A DNA stretch of 27,044 nucleotides, from positions 1 to 27,044 of the IMG/VR virus record IMGVR_UViG_3300017971_000681; one strand, given 5' to 3'. How positions within the stretch are numbered: position 1 is the first letter of the stretch; each line of letters starts with the position of its first letter. The position numbers were made by a program, and so were the translations under genes. Positions 1 to 7,995 of this stretch are shown here, one piece after another. Source of the stretch: a virus. Under the pieces are notes generated by a model. That model had not been told where the DNA came from and did no database searches. It saw only the letters and a list, made by a program, of their open reading frames with translations.

Positions 1-66
1 AAAAGTTTCCTTTGATAGCTTCTTATCACCCTTTGTTAATCGTTTTAGACTTCTAGCACCAGACAT
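1..66 (-). CDS. Partial CDS, N-terminal 22 codons only, unknown product
   Basis: An ATG at 66 lies just beyond the upstream tail gene's stop at 71 and is preceded by an AAGGTGA ribosome-binding site that overlaps the end of that gene. The first 22 codons are open to the window edge and give a basic start (MSGARSLKRL, then TKGDKKLSKETF). The position after the tape measure and one further tail gene suggests a tail-tip or other tail gene, but nothing visible identifies it. The call rests on the ribosome site, the spacing and the open frame. Confidence 0.55.
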   Translation of the reverse strand, partial: MSGARSLKRLTKGDKKLSKETF

Positions 67-70
67 TTAA

Positions 71-880
71 TCACCTTATCTTTGTAAGTGGAAGTAATGC
101 TATCTTTTCATAAGGAACTTCACCACCACCCCCTGCTGCATTTGCATCTACCCATTCCAAGCCCACCGGGTCTAGTGTTTTATTCCACCCAAACTGCTGA
201 TAAAGAAACCTTAATTGAAGTTTCCAGGTTCTAACCCATCCACTTTTAGAACTGTACTTTATTTCCCTGCTTGCTCTAGGTCCATCAAATAAAACTGTTT
301 CAGCATCAGCACCAAAAATACCATCTGTGTTAACCTTACCTATGGATGAACGTAGTAAAGCAAACTGTGGGTTATAGACCCGTGGTAATTCTACATCGTA
401 AGTAATGGTGGGTATACGTATATGCTTCTTCACAATCCTAGAACCACCACCAGCACCCGGTGAAATTTCCACCTTAACGGGAACTACCAAAACTTCTACG
501 CTAAAATCTAGGCTTTCAATTAAATAAGTTTCATCAAAATCATCATCCTTATCTTCTGGTTCTTCATAGGGCATGGTTTCATAATTAATGGTTATTTTTG
601 CATCTGTAAACTGTATGGTTTCATGGAAACTATAATTAGCAGAACGTGAACCCATAGGTTCTACATCTACAGAAGCTACCTTAAGCTTACTTAAATTGGG
701 CCATGGTTTAGAACTGGACCAGATAGCATCATCACCATAAGTATTAAGCCCACCAGTTAAGTCTGTAACTGTGTCTTCTACATCCACCCAAGGAATCTTA
801 CCCACCCTTGTACCAGAAATACCTTCTGGGGTGTAACTTAACTTGGGTTCTGCAATCTCTTCTATAGTGGCTACTGCCAT
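71..880 (-). CDS. Putative tail protein downstream of tape measure (distal tail/baseplate candidate)
   Basis: 269 aa, start chosen at an ATG with AAAAGGAG nine bases upstream. The protein is rich in beta-prone stretches. It has an acidic patch around residues 105-115 (EEPEDKDDDFDE) and a glycine run near residue 255 (AAGGGG), with no signal peptide or membrane segment. It follows the tape measure gene by 29 bases. In siphoviruses this slot usually holds the distal tail protein or a tail hub component, so that role is inferred from position only. I do not recognise a specific family. Its TWK codons near residue 219 contain one copy of the ACCTGGAAA word (221-229). Confidence 0.55.
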   Translation of the reverse strand: MAVATIEEIAEPKLSYTPEGISGTRVGKIPWVDVEDTVTDLTGGLNTYGDDAIWSSSKPWPNLSKLKVASVDVEPMGSRSANYSFHETIQFTDAKITINYETMPYEEPEDKDDDFDETYLIESLDFSVEVLVVPVKVEISPGAGGGSRIVKKHIRIPTITYDVELPRVYNPQFALLRSSIGKVNTDGIFGADAETVLFDGPRASREIKYSSKSGWVRTWKLQLRFLYQQFGWNKTLDPVGLEWVDANAAGGGGEVPYEKIALLPLTKIR

Positions 881-909
881 GGGTTAAACTCCTTTTAATT
901 TTTTCCAGG

Positions 910-2652
910 TTAAGCACCTACTAAAGCACCACCACCCACTGCATCTACAATTCTATCAGCATTTTTATCTGCTTGCTTGTTTCCTTTTTCCATTATCTGT
1001 ACTTGCTTTTGCAGTATGGCAGCTTGGTCTTTACCGTCTTTATCCTTAAATGCGTTTTTAAGGTTCTCTTTAAACATATCAGTTATGGATTTAAACTCTA
1101 CCTTTACTTCTACTTTCTTCTTCATATTGTCTGCTGCAAAGTTCATCTGCTCAAAATTAGAAGCAGTCTTACCAGCTTCTACTTTAGTGTCTGCCATATC
1201 TTTTTTAACCTTTGCCACAAGTTCTGCCCATTCTTTCATAACGGGTAATTCTCTAAACCCTTCAAATTCTGGTAAAGGTATTTCTATATCGTCAAAATGT
1301 TTTCCTATGTTAGACTTATATTTCTTTGCAGTATCTGATACCAGTGCATGAAGCCTATCACTTTTTCCGGTAGTAAGGGCTTCCCATGCCATGGATAAAG
1401 TATTACCTATGTCTGTAGCCAGTTCCATAAATATTTCCCCTGCCATTTTTGCGAAAGACCAAGCTTCCTGCAAAGCAAAGTTAAATATCTTTCTGAAAAC
1501 AGGCATAGCATAATCACGTAGAAAAGCCCAAGCCTTTTGCCCAATTAAAGGAAGGTTCTTAAAAAACCATTTTGCTATGTTCAATGCATTTTTCCATACA
1601 AACCTTTGATATTCCAGGTATCCCTGCCAAGCTGTACGCGCGATAAGTACAAAGGCTTGCTGTGCTGTTTCCCATTTACTGAACATAGCTATAACTATTC
1701 TAAGCCTATCAGCACTAGCCCTAACGAAACTACCAAAGCTTTCACCCCACTTTTTCAAGTGGTCTATGTTACTGTTAATGTACCCTAGTATTCCGTTAAA
1801 CATATCTACGATAGCTTCAAGTGCAGGAATGAAAAGCGTACCTACTTTTGCACCTATATCTTTAAGCAGACCCCATAGCCTTTTCATCAGGTTAGCAAAG
1901 CTACCAGAACTTCTTTCTGCATCACCTTGTGCATCAGTAGTACCACGTAGAATAATGTTCCATCTAGCTTGGGCTTTAGCAGCTTCACTAGCTGATGATT
2001 CCATACCCTTAAAACCCATAGTAGCCAGTTCAGCTTTAACTGCTGTTTCATTAACTACTACACCATATTTTTTCATTACTTCACCACTGCCAGTTAAAGC
2101 TGCATGCAAATCATTTATAACGTCTGCATCTGCTTTATTATTGAAAGATGCCAAGTCTACACCTAGCTGTACTATCTGTGTAGACATACCAGCAGCAGCA
2201 TCTTCTGTATACCCAAGTGGTTTAAGTAAATCCCCGGTGTTAGCTACAAAGGATTTTAATTCGTTCCTAGAACGTCCTAGAGTCTTTGCCATATCATCTA
2301 GTACAGGGTTAAGCTTAGTGCCTACAGTTTTAAAAACCACGTTAAATTTATTGTCTACTTCAGTGGCATCTGAAGCTAACATAACCGTAGCTTTAATAGC
2401 TTTAACCAAACCGTATACAGCAGCAGCAGCAGCTACAGCAGCTACAGCTATTTTTGCAAAGCCCATTTTTGCAGCAGAACCCATTTTTCCCATGGACCCT
2501 GATACTTTCCCCATATCAGCAGTACCCACTTTAGTGAAACGTCCTAAAGAATCCCTAGCACGTTCTGCACCTTTCTTAGTTCTACTAAAGGCTTGCTGTA
2601 CACCATCATCTTTAGCGACGATGGAAAAATAAAGACTACCTATCTGGTCCAT
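910..2652 (-). CDS. Tail tape measure protein
   Basis: 580 aa, start at an ATG preceded by GGAGAAAGAAAACC. The N-terminal 40 residues look like known tape measures (a KDDGVQQAFSRTKKGAERA helix). A strongly hydrophobic Ala/Val segment follows at about residues 66-92, then long amphipathic helices with aromatic-rich membrane-like patches around 335-400 (for example WQGYLEYQRFVWKNALNIAK). The C-terminus is Lys-rich and charged. Family knowledge: tape measures span the tail tube, set tail length and help DNA entry. The gene sits directly after the frameshifted tail chaperone, the classical order, and the chaperone extension overlaps its start by 17 bases. At 580 aa it predicts a rather short tail (about 85-90 nm by the usual 1.5 angstrom per residue). 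Its stop codon TAA overlaps a copy of the ACCTGGAAA word. Confidence 0.88.
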   Translation of the reverse strand: MDQIGSLYFSIVAKDDGVQQAFSRTKKGAERARDSLGRFTKVGTADMGKVSGSMGKMGSAAKMGFAKIAVAAVAAAAAVYGLVKAIKATVMLASDATEVDNKFNVVFKTVGTKLNPVLDDMAKTLGRSRNELKSFVANTGDLLKPLGYTEDAAAGMSTQIVQLGVDLASFNNKADADVINDLHAALTGSGEVMKKYGVVVNETAVKAELATMGFKGMESSASEAAKAQARWNIILRGTTDAQGDAERSSGSFANLMKRLWGLLKDIGAKVGTLFIPALEAIVDMFNGILGYINSNIDHLKKWGESFGSFVRASADRLRIVIAMFSKWETAQQAFVLIARTAWQGYLEYQRFVWKNALNIAKWFFKNLPLIGQKAWAFLRDYAMPVFRKIFNFALQEAWSFAKMAGEIFMELATDIGNTLSMAWEALTTGKSDRLHALVSDTAKKYKSNIGKHFDDIEIPLPEFEGFRELPVMKEWAELVAKVKKDMADTKVEAGKTASNFEQMNFAADNMKKKVEVKVEFKSITDMFKENLKNAFKDKDGKDQAAILQKQVQIMEKGNKQADKNADRIVDAVGGGALVGA

Positions 2653-2871
2653 GGTTTTCTTTCTCCTTTAGTTTTTCAGCTTTCTTTTTTTCTATTAAAG
2701 CTTTGCTTTCTTCCGGTGATAACCAAACCGGACCATACATAAAGTTATGGGGTGTTTTACCAGTGCCATAGATAATTAGTTCATCGTAGCTTAAGTTAGT
2801 TATAACTTCTGGGGTCCACCCAAATCTTTCTGCTATGTTATTAAATAGCTCTACCTGCCATTTTGCTTTTT
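2636..2871 (-). CDS. Tail assembly chaperone C-terminal extension made by -1 frameshift (G-T type)
   Basis: This open frame has no start codon of its own. It lies in the -1 frame relative to the chaperone gene at 2851-3393 and continues through that gene's stop for 76 codons to a TAG at 2636-2638. Reading begins AKWQVELFNN and ends in a Lys/Glu helix (KKKAEKLKEKENHGPDR). Family knowledge: lambda G/GT and many siphophages make a minor longer chaperone this way, just upstream of the tape measure. The predicted fusion is 252 aa if the slip is at the AAA AAG codons. The alternative is unexpressed read-through space, but that is less likely because the gap would otherwise be about 200 unused bases in a tightly packed operon. 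Confidence 0.75.
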
Positions 2872-3393
2872 CCTCTTCCGTTTCTTCCTTCTGGGTATCG
2901 GTACGGTAGGGTTTGCTTTAATGTACTCTTCCCTTCCAGAAACCCTTTCTATGGTTTCCATGATTAAAGTAAGTTCACCTATGGTAAGTTCTGTTTCTGG
3001 ATTATTACTATCGAATAACTTATAGAAATCTTCCCACTTGTCCCTATAGGTTTCATTGTTCTTTCTTACACTGCGCCAAAAAAGGAAAATAACACCATCA
3101 CCACCTTTAGCTTCATTCCAGTCTTCAGCACCCATGGGGCTATTAAGTCTTTGGTTATCTAACTTAAGTGCTTCTTTAGCCAGTTCTAAACGTTCTTCTT
3201 TACTGAATCCTTTAAAGGCTTCACTTTCTGAAAGAGCATCTATAGCAGAAACCATACTACGCTTTAAAAATTGGTCTGCTTCATAGAAGTCTTTAGGTCC
3301 AAGTGGGCTTATCTGCCATTGTCTACCCCTAACTTCTACATACTTTGAAACCCCAGATACTCTTTCCTCTTGTGTAAGTGCTTGGTTATCCAT
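2851..3393 (-). CDS. Tail assembly chaperone (short form, G-like)
   Basis: 180 aa, ATG at 3393 with AAAGGAG upstream. A mainly helical, acidic protein with a YVEVRGRQWQISPLGPKDF start, similar in pattern to phage tail chaperones that also resemble tail-tube-associated XkdN-type proteins. It ends in a very basic tail (PRRKKRKRKKQNGR), which the frameshifted form would replace with an acidic QKE-rich and then amphipathic extension only if slippage occurred earlier; slippage at AAAAAG keeps most of the basic run. Lies between the tail tube and tape measure genes, the standard chaperone position. The leader upstream of its start is nearly identical to that of the gene starting at 5835. Confidence 0.75.
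   Translation of the reverse strand: MDNQALTQEERVSGVSKYVEVRGRQWQISPLGPKDFYEADQFLKRSMVSAIDALSESEAFKGFSKEERLELAKEALKLDNQRLNSPMGAEDWNEAKGGDGVIFLFWRSVRKNNETYRDKWEDFYKLFDSNNPETELTIGELTLIMETIERVSGREEYIKANPTVPIPRRKKRKRKKQNGR
2865..2873 (-). promoter_or_regulatory. Candidate -1 ribosomal slippage site (GGAAAAAGC)
   Basis: In the zero frame the codons read AGG AAA AAG CAA. A one-base backward slip gives GAA AAA GCA, and the AAG to AAA re-pairing in the A site is perfect. It is the only A-run in the short window where both frames are open before the zero-frame TAG at 2851. It resembles but does not equal the canonical A AAA AAG heptamer, because the base before the run is G. Confidence 0.5.
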
Positions 3394-3428
3394 AATGTTT
3401 TATAGCTCCTTTGATTTCTGGAAGTTTT
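3391..3428 (-). repeat. 38-bp leader repeat, copy 1
   Basis: The ribosome-binding region and start of the chaperone gene (3391-3428) matches 5833-5870 at about 36 of 38 positions by eye. It includes AAAGGAGCTATAAAACAT followed by TATG. Shorter relatives (AAAGGAGCTAT or AAGGAGCTA) lie before the genes starting at 23137, 22931 and 17936. It is either a duplicated translation-initiation cassette or the product of recombination between spacers. Confidence 0.7.
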
Positions 3429-3441
3429 CCAGGTGTAAAAA

Positions 3442-3843
3442 TTAACTAGCTGCTGCCCATGTATAAGCACCATGGGTTTCATAACTAATCTGAAAGGTGG
3501 TAGCTTCACCAGTATCTACGTTTACCCCTATCTGCAAGGAAGTAACACGTACACTACCGCTAAGTTTTCTGCTTCCACTTGCAATAGTTAAAATTACGTC
3601 CACTAAATCACCTTCACTAAACAAGGTATCTATATCTACACTAGAAGAAATTTTACCTTGTATACTTCCTGAACCTTGCTTATTACCACTTACTGTAGTT
3701 TTATAACCACTAGTGGAACTGGTAGCAAAGGAATCATTGTCTACCGTTCCTGTAAAATCCCACTGTGTAACCTCTAAAGCTGTGGGTGTAGAACCATATT
3801 CTACTGTTCCATCTTTTCCACTTACATGGGTTTCTGCTGCCAT
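3442..3843 (-). CDS. Major tail (tube) protein
   Basis: 133 aa, ATG at 3843 with AAAGGAG. A compact beta-rich protein with a DGTVEYGSTP start, a Gly/Ser-rich middle (residues 40-66) and a C-terminal strand with TTFQISYETHGAYTW. Size, composition and position immediately before the tail chaperone and tape measure fit a siphovirus tail tube subunit with the gpV/Hcp-like fold. It would form the hexameric rings of the tail tube. Assignment is by pattern and gene order, not by catalytic motif. A copy of the ACCTGGAAA word sits just after its stop (3426-3434 is in the spacer upstream of position 3441). Confidence 0.72.
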   Translation of the reverse strand: MAAETHVSGKDGTVEYGSTPTALEVTQWDFTGTVDNDSFATSSTSGYKTTVSGNKQGSGSIQGKISSSVDIDTLFSEGDLVDVILTIASGSRKLSGSVRVTSLQIGVNVDTGEATTFQISYETHGAYTWAAAS

Positions 3844-3858
3844 GGTTTAAGTTCTCCT

Positions 3859-4272
3859 TTAGTTCTGGTATTCAAATCTAATAAATGCTTCAAAAAGTCC
3901 ATCGGGTGCTTGTAACCACCCAAGGCTAGTACGATGTAAAAAAAGTTTAGGTACTCCTTCTAGTTCAGGGTTTTCTAAAACGTCTGCTGCTGCATCCCTT
4001 AATGCCATAGCTTTATCTAAATCATCATCTGTAAAAGTTATCTGGATGGTAAACATATCAGAAACTTTTTCAGTGGTTCTATAAATTACATCACTGCTTA
4101 CAGGTTCAAAAATTATGGCATAGGGTGTTTCCAATTTCACCGGGGTAGTTTCCCCTTCTGGTAAATACTTGTCTGGGGCGCGTCCAGTAAAAATTTTACT
4201 GGTGGGCAGTAACCCTAAAGATGCTACTGATTCTTCCCATACTCTATTTATTTCTGAAAATATATTAGCCAT
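3859..4272 (-). CDS. Putative tail terminator / tail completion protein
   Basis: 137 aa, ATG at 4272 with a weak AGGAAAA site in the end of the previous gene. Alpha/beta composition: an N-terminal helix (FSEINRVWEESVASL), a strand with PYAIIFEPVSSD, a strand with MFTIQITFTDDDLDKA and a helix, then FEAFIRFEYQ at the end. This pattern and the position between the gp10-like protein and the tail tube match the tail terminator (gpU-like) that caps the tube and sets the joining face. No diagnostic motif, so the name rests on gene order and strand/helix pattern. Confidence 0.6.
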   Translation of the reverse strand: MANIFSEINRVWEESVASLGLLPTSKIFTGRAPDKYLPEGETTPVKLETPYAIIFEPVSSDVIYRTTEKVSDMFTIQITFTDDDLDKAMALRDAAADVLENPELEGVPKLFLHRTSLGWLQAPDGLFEAFIRFEYQN

Positions 4273-4274
4273 GA

Positions 4275-4688
4275 TTAAAGTTTTCCTGCATGCTTTCTAA
4301 AAGCTTTAGCTGCTGCCCTTTGACAACTAATCTTAATACGGGTTTTGTTTTCTCTAATGGTAACACCTAAAAATGGTCTAGGTTCTAAATTAGCTCTAGG
4401 CGCACCATATTCTAAATAGAATCCGTAGTAGGCATCTTCTGTAGGTGCTATGTATACTTCTAAGGTTTTACGGTTAACCTTGTAAGCTATGTTAGCCCTT
4501 AAGTTACCTGTACGTTTATGGGGTGGTTCACCCGGTGAAGATGCAGGTGGAAAGGGTACGTTAATAGCTCTACGTATGTCCTGCACTACATGCTTACCAC
4601 TACGTTCTAAACCATCAGCTACTGCTGCCCTTACTTTCCATGGGGCTTTGGTGGACCATTTAAAAGTTAAATCATCTATCTGTAACAT
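4275..4688 (-). CDS. HK97 gp10-like minor tail / head-tail joining protein
   Basis: 137 aa, ATG at 4688 with AGAAGGGGG. Residues about 35-70 hold the family-typical helix followed by a Pro-rich loop and PPHKRTGNLRANI. A strand with TEDAYYGFYLEYGAP and RPFLGVTIRENK follows, as in HK97 gp10-like proteins, then a basic C-terminal helix. These proteins sit at the head-tail interface and are needed for joining. It follows its upstream neighbour by two bases and its downstream neighbour starts after two more, so translation is probably coupled. Confidence 0.78.
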   Translation of the reverse strand: MLQIDDLTFKWSTKAPWKVRAAVADGLERSGKHVVQDIRRAINVPFPPASSPGEPPHKRTGNLRANIAYKVNRKTLEVYIAPTEDAYYGFYLEYGAPRANLEPRPFLGVTIRENKTRIKISCQRAAAKAFRKHAGKL

Positions 4689-4690
4689 CT

Positions 4691-5341
4691 TTAACCCCCT
4701 TCTAAAGGAGCTATAGAAGTAACAGCATCCACCACTACATAAGAATCTAGTTTAGAAAGTTTAGACACAGCATTAACTTTGTACTGGTTATCACTGCTAT
4801 CTATGATTGTATCACCGGGTTCTATATCCGTACCTTGTGGGAAGAACAATTTATGGGAAACTTCTACATCCCGTTTATCACCCTTCACCATAAGCTTCTT
4901 CTGCATATCCTGTACAATGGTTTCTACACCAGAAGCTACGGTAGTTAAGGTAGCAGACACAGCACCATGGGAACCTTTTTTCCAGGTGCTACGTTTTATG
5001 GTAACAGTTTCAGATATGTTACTATTGAAGTCTACCAGTTTACACCAGCACCTGTAGCGGGTTTCTAAGGTAGCTGTGTCTACTGCAAGCACTACCCAAA
5101 GCTTACTATCATCTGTAATTGTATCACCGGGTTTAGGTTCATAGTCTGTATCTGCTATATCCAAATTAAACTTAACATCTGAAATAGTGTATACACCATT
5201 AGATGCTTCAGCTTCCTTAAGGCTTACTTGTCTAGGTAATGCGTTATCTACTTCCTGTTCCGTAGCTGTACCAGCTTGGGTAACAGTAACAGTAGTTAAC
5301 CCGTCAAAGTATGCTAAATCACCAGATACGTCTATAGCCAT
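4691..5341 (-). CDS. Putative head-tail joining (stopper/connector-type) protein
   Basis: 216 aa, ATG at 5341 with AAAGGG. Beta-rich and without membrane segments. Two internal stretches look alike: EPKPGDTITDDSKLWVVLAV (about residues 72-91) and EPGDTIIDSSDNQYKVNAV (about 177-195), each a GDTI turn followed by an aromatic strand, which suggests a duplicated small beta barrel. Head-closure (stopper) proteins have such barrels and occupy this position before gp10-like proteins; the role is an inference. An ACCTGGAAA word is read here as TWK. Confidence 0.5.
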   Translation of the reverse strand: MAIDVSGDLAYFDGLTTVTVTQAGTATEQEVDNALPRQVSLKEAEASNGVYTISDVKFNLDIADTDYEPKPGDTITDDSKLWVVLAVDTATLETRYRCWCKLVDFNSNISETVTIKRSTWKKGSHGAVSATLTTVASGVETIVQDMQKKLMVKGDKRDVEVSHKLFFPQGTDIEPGDTIIDSSDNQYKVNAVSKLSKLDSYVVVDAVTSIAPLEGG

Positions 5342-5351
5342 GGTTTACCCT

Positions 5352-5573
5352 TTATGTATAGATGCTAGTAAATTCTTCAGCATTAGAACCAGTTTCCATA
5401 TCTATCTGGTCTTGCATGCTTGCTTCAGTTTCGCGCATGGTCTTTAAATAAGATTCCCATGTTACGCTTTGCCCATCTATATTATACGATGGTTTAGGGT
5501 TTGTAGTTAGTTCCGTAATTATGGTTCTAACTTTCAGTACTTCAGCTTCTAGCCATTCTAATCTAGTCGTCAT
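5352..5573 (-). CDS. Small hypothetical protein in head-tail joining cluster
   Basis: 73 aa, ATG at 5573 overlapping the end of the upstream gene; GGAG lies 12 bases upstream. Mostly helical with a central YNIDGQSVTWESYLKTM segment. Short proteins with a similar YxIDGQSVxW segment are found beside head-tail joining genes in many phages, from my recollection of such proteins; no function is known to me. Probably coupled to the gene that starts at 5835. Confidence 0.62.
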   Translation of the reverse strand: MTTRLEWLEAEVLKVRTIITELTTNPKPSYNIDGQSVTWESYLKTMRETEASMQDQIDMETGSNAEEFTSIYT

Positions 5574-5835
5574 TGTTTTTAACTACTCCGTTATCATCAT
5601 AAACTAAATCAGCTAGTTCTGATGCTGTTATAGGTTTAGCTTTAAAAGTATGTTTAGTCTTACTAATCCTGCATACTTCCCTGTACCTAGTTACAGCTTC
5701 TGTTTCATTAGAAGCTGTAACTACGATACTAGGGGCATCCTTAAGGGTAACTAACCACTTGCTACCATTACGTTTTTTTCTGATAGTACCCTTAACCGTT
5801 TTCTTCTTAGTAGTTTTCTTTTTAATAACTTTCAT
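5563..5835 (-). CDS. Small basic protein, paralogue of the gene at 5876-6190
   Basis: 90 aa, ATG at 5835 with AAAGGAG in the repeated leader. The first 25 residues are extremely Lys-rich (MKVIKKKTTKKKTVKG). The rest is a small domain: VTLKDAPSIVVTASNETEAV, RYREVCRI, then ITASELADLVYDDNGVV. The upstream gene has the same plan (VTLKDCPAIVCTCASTDEAI, KYHAVTGI, ITPEELEELNYSDETGLV), so the two are tandem duplicates. Located just after the capsid gene; may be a head-completion or DNA-contacting protein, but the function is unknown. Confidence 0.68.
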   Translation of the reverse strand: MKVIKKKTTKKKTVKGTIRKKRNGSKWLVTLKDAPSIVVTASNETEAVTRYREVCRISKTKHTFKAKPITASELADLVYDDNGVVKNNDD

Positions 5836-5870
5836 AATGTTTTATAGCTCCTTTGATTCATGGAAGTTTT
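5833..5870 (-). repeat. 38-bp leader repeat, copy 2
   Basis: Second copy of the leader at 3391-3428, differing at about two positions near base 27. It carries the AAAGGAG ribosome site for the gene starting at 5835. Confidence 0.7.
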
Positions 5871-5875
5871 TTAGA

Positions 5876-6190
5876 CTAGTCTGTAACTAGTCCTGTTTCA
5901 TCACTGTAATTAAGTTCTTCCAGTTCTTCCGGTGTAATCTCTTCAATTTTAAAAGGATTAACATTACTACCGGATATACCAGTTACAGCATGGTATTTAC
6001 TAATTGCTTCATCTGTAGAAGCACAAGTACAAACTATAGCAGGACAATCTTTAAGGGTAACCAAAACAGTTTTAATAACTACTTCTGCTTCCCTCTTTAG
6101 CCTTGCTGCTTTTAGTTCTTTAGCAGAACCTGCTACAGGTTTAGTTTCTTTCTTTTTTGCAGCAGGTTTTGTATCCTTCTTTCTAGCCAT
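5876..6190 (-). CDS. Small basic-tailed protein, paralogue of the gene at 5563-5835
   Basis: 104 aa, ATG at 6190 with AAAAGGAG. The N-terminal 35 residues are a Lys/Ala-rich tail (MARKKDTKPAAKKKETKP), followed by the same roughly 60-residue domain as its downstream neighbour and an acidic end. Lys/Ala tails of this type often contact nucleic acid, which is only a suggestion here. The gene begins 43 bases after the capsid gene stop, in a spacer that carries an ACCTGGAAA copy at the stop codon. Confidence 0.68.
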   Translation of the reverse strand: MARKKDTKPAAKKKETKPVAGSAKELKAARLKREAEVVIKTVLVTLKDCPAIVCTCASTDEAISKYHAVTGISGSNVNPFKIEEITPEELEELNYSDETGLVTD

Positions 6191-6233
6191 GTAATAACTC
6201 CTTTTCAGGATTAAAAATTTTCCAGGTTAAAAA

Positions 6234-7436
6234 TTAGGTAGCTGCTTTATAGTTCTTACCAGTAGCTCGGGGTTCTGTAACAGCAGGTATACCACGTTCA
6301 CTAGCTTTAAACCTAGCTACTATATCCTGTTCAAATTCCTTTTCACTATTGGAAGGTGCTTGTACCACTGTAAGGGGCCAATTTTCCATCCATGCAAAAG
6401 CTTTCTGGAAATCACCATGGAACCAAAAATCTGCACTGTTAGCTGCTGATTCACCAGAAGCAATCATGCGCCTATAGGCATGCTTACTTACAATCAGTTC
6501 ATAATTTTGAACAGGGTTAGCACTAACGGTAACTTCACCAGCAGCACCTTCTACACTTCTAACTTCACTTGCACCAAGCACTCGCCTAAAGTGGGTTTGT
6601 CTTGCAGGCATGCAAAGGATTTGGTTAGGTGTTACGTTAATAGGTTCACCAGTATGGGGGTCCAGCATATCATTAAATTTCTGTTCACTGGCATCTATCC
6701 TTTCCCACCCGGTAGCTACTACATCCATACCGTTACTGCTAGTAACGTTAATCCACGGTGTAGCAGTCTGGTAAGTATCATAAGCTGTACCTTTCCAGGT
6801 GTAGTTATTAGTAATACCTAACACCATATCCAGAATAGCTTTTTCTTTATTAACCCCCATAAGTTCACCCACTTGGGATGCATTACGGAGTACCAAACCA
6901 GTCCTATCGAAAAATACAGCTTCCTTAGTAACTGAAACAATGAAACCCTTTTTAGTAGTGGCAGGGGTTTCTATGTAGTCTTCACCAAATCCAAGTTCAG
7001 GATATGGCATACCCTCTTTTACTTCAGTAACGTTATCAGTGATGCCTGTAATACCGGGGATTTTTTCACCACTGAACTTAGTAGGAATAACTTTAACAAG
7101 CCTATTCCAAACTAGCGTAGCAGCTTCATAACCACCCAGAATAGCACTGTAGATAATTTGTCCTGTAATGTTATTGAATAGGGTACTATCTACTGCACCC
7201 CCTGCTTCCATTACAGAAGTGGCCCCTGAAGGGTCAAAGAAAACTTTAATACCTTCAGCACCAATAGAGTTACCGTTACTATCCACTATAAGGGCTTCTG
7301 CTAAATCCCTGATACTAAAATCTTCAGGGGCTACATGCTTTTCTTCCAAAGCTTCCTGCAAATGGGCTACTGTTCTAGCAGCACCATCAGCAGATACGCG
7401 CTTTTTAAGTTCATTACAGTTAATCTTTTTAACCAT
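6234..7436 (-). CDS. Major capsid protein (HK97-like fold expected)
   Basis: 400 aa, ATG at 7436 with AAAAGGAG. An N-terminal helical arm of about 85 residues (MVKKINCNELKKRVSADG) precedes FNNITGQIIYSAILGGYEAA, consistent with a short built-in delta-like or arm region. The middle has strands and a long helix (LRNASQVGELMGVNKEKAIL). The C-terminal part with SADFWFHGDFQKAFAWMENW and EKEFEQDIVARFKASERG resembles the capsid P-domain and last strand. It lies downstream of protease-scaffold and decoration genes, the standard head order. Size and context make the identity likely; the fold is inferred. The gene carries one ACCTGGAAA word read as TWK. Confidence 0.85.
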   Translation of the reverse strand: MVKKINCNELKKRVSADGAARTVAHLQEALEEKHVAPEDFSIRDLAEALIVDSNGNSIGAEGIKVFFDPSGATSVMEAGGAVDSTLFNNITGQIIYSAILGGYEAATLVWNRLVKVIPTKFSGEKIPGITGITDNVTEVKEGMPYPELGFGEDYIETPATTKKGFIVSVTKEAVFFDRTGLVLRNASQVGELMGVNKEKAILDMVLGITNNYTWKGTAYDTYQTATPWINVTSSNGMDVVATGWERIDASEQKFNDMLDPHTGEPINVTPNQILCMPARQTHFRRVLGASEVRSVEGAAGEVTVSANPVQNYELIVSKHAYRRMIASGESAANSADFWFHGDFQKAFAWMENWPLTVVQAPSNSEKEFEQDIVARFKASERGIPAVTEPRATGKNYKAAT

Positions 7437-7484
7437 TCTAAATTTCTCCTTTTATCTCTAGTTAATTATTTTAGTAGTCAAAGT

Positions 7485-7958
7485 TTAGGTATCAATTTCA
7501 TACAGACCACGTAGCACAGTAGACATAACTTCTACCTGTACTTCAGTAACTGCTGAACCTTCACGTTTAGCTACTCTACCAATAGCCAATTTTTCATCTG
7601 CCACAGCTACTACTTTCTGATTCTCTAAAGCATTACCAGTAGCTTTAGCTGGACCTACCAAAGCCCCAAGTTCAAAAGTAGCAGAAGCACAAGTGAATTT
7701 AAAAATACCAGCCCTAGCCATAAGCAAAGTATCAGTATCACCATCTGCTGATGCTTCTAAAGCTACACCAGCAAACAAGGCTACAAATGCAGCTTGCGTA
7801 GTGGCTAAATCGGTATCCCAAGTAAAATCATCAGCAGGGTCTGGTACACCTGCTGTAATACTCAGTAAATCACCCTGTTCAATAACGGTAGCTTCTACAA
7901 TAGCTTTAGTAGTTACTGCTTTTTTGCTACCCCTAACATAGTTATCATAATCAGACAT
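7485..7958 (-). CDS. Capsid decoration-like protein, second copy of a tandem pair
   Basis: 157 aa, ATG at 7958 with AAGGAAAA. Closely related to the preceding gene at 7996-8472: shared blocks include FTWDTDLATTQAAF, VGPAKATGNALENQKVVAVA with DEKLAIGRV, and a C-terminal RGLYE-DT. Small Ala/Val/Gly-rich beta proteins between scaffold and capsid genes are usually decoration (cement) proteins of the DUF2190/gpD-like sort. The two copies diverge mainly at the N-terminus and around residues 60-85, so they may occupy different capsid sites. Confidence 0.65.
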   Translation of the reverse strand: MSDYDNYVRGSKKAVTTKAIVEATVIEQGDLLSITAGVPDPADDFTWDTDLATTQAAFVALFAGVALEASADGDTDTLLMARAGIFKFTCASATFELGALVGPAKATGNALENQKVVAVADEKLAIGRVAKREGSAVTEVQVEVMSTVLRGLYEIDT

Positions 7959-7995
7959 AGTACATTTTCCTTATGAAGATTGTGTTAACTAGTGT

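Noticed and set aside
1766-2632. Long plus-strand open frame of 288 codons opposite the tape measure gene
   Set aside because: It mirrors the codon pattern of a well supported minus-strand gene, is Ser/Ala/Thr-rich low-complexity without motifs, and lies against the direction of all other genes. Similar shadows at 8571-9332, 18095-18820 and 14368-14802 were rejected for the same reason.
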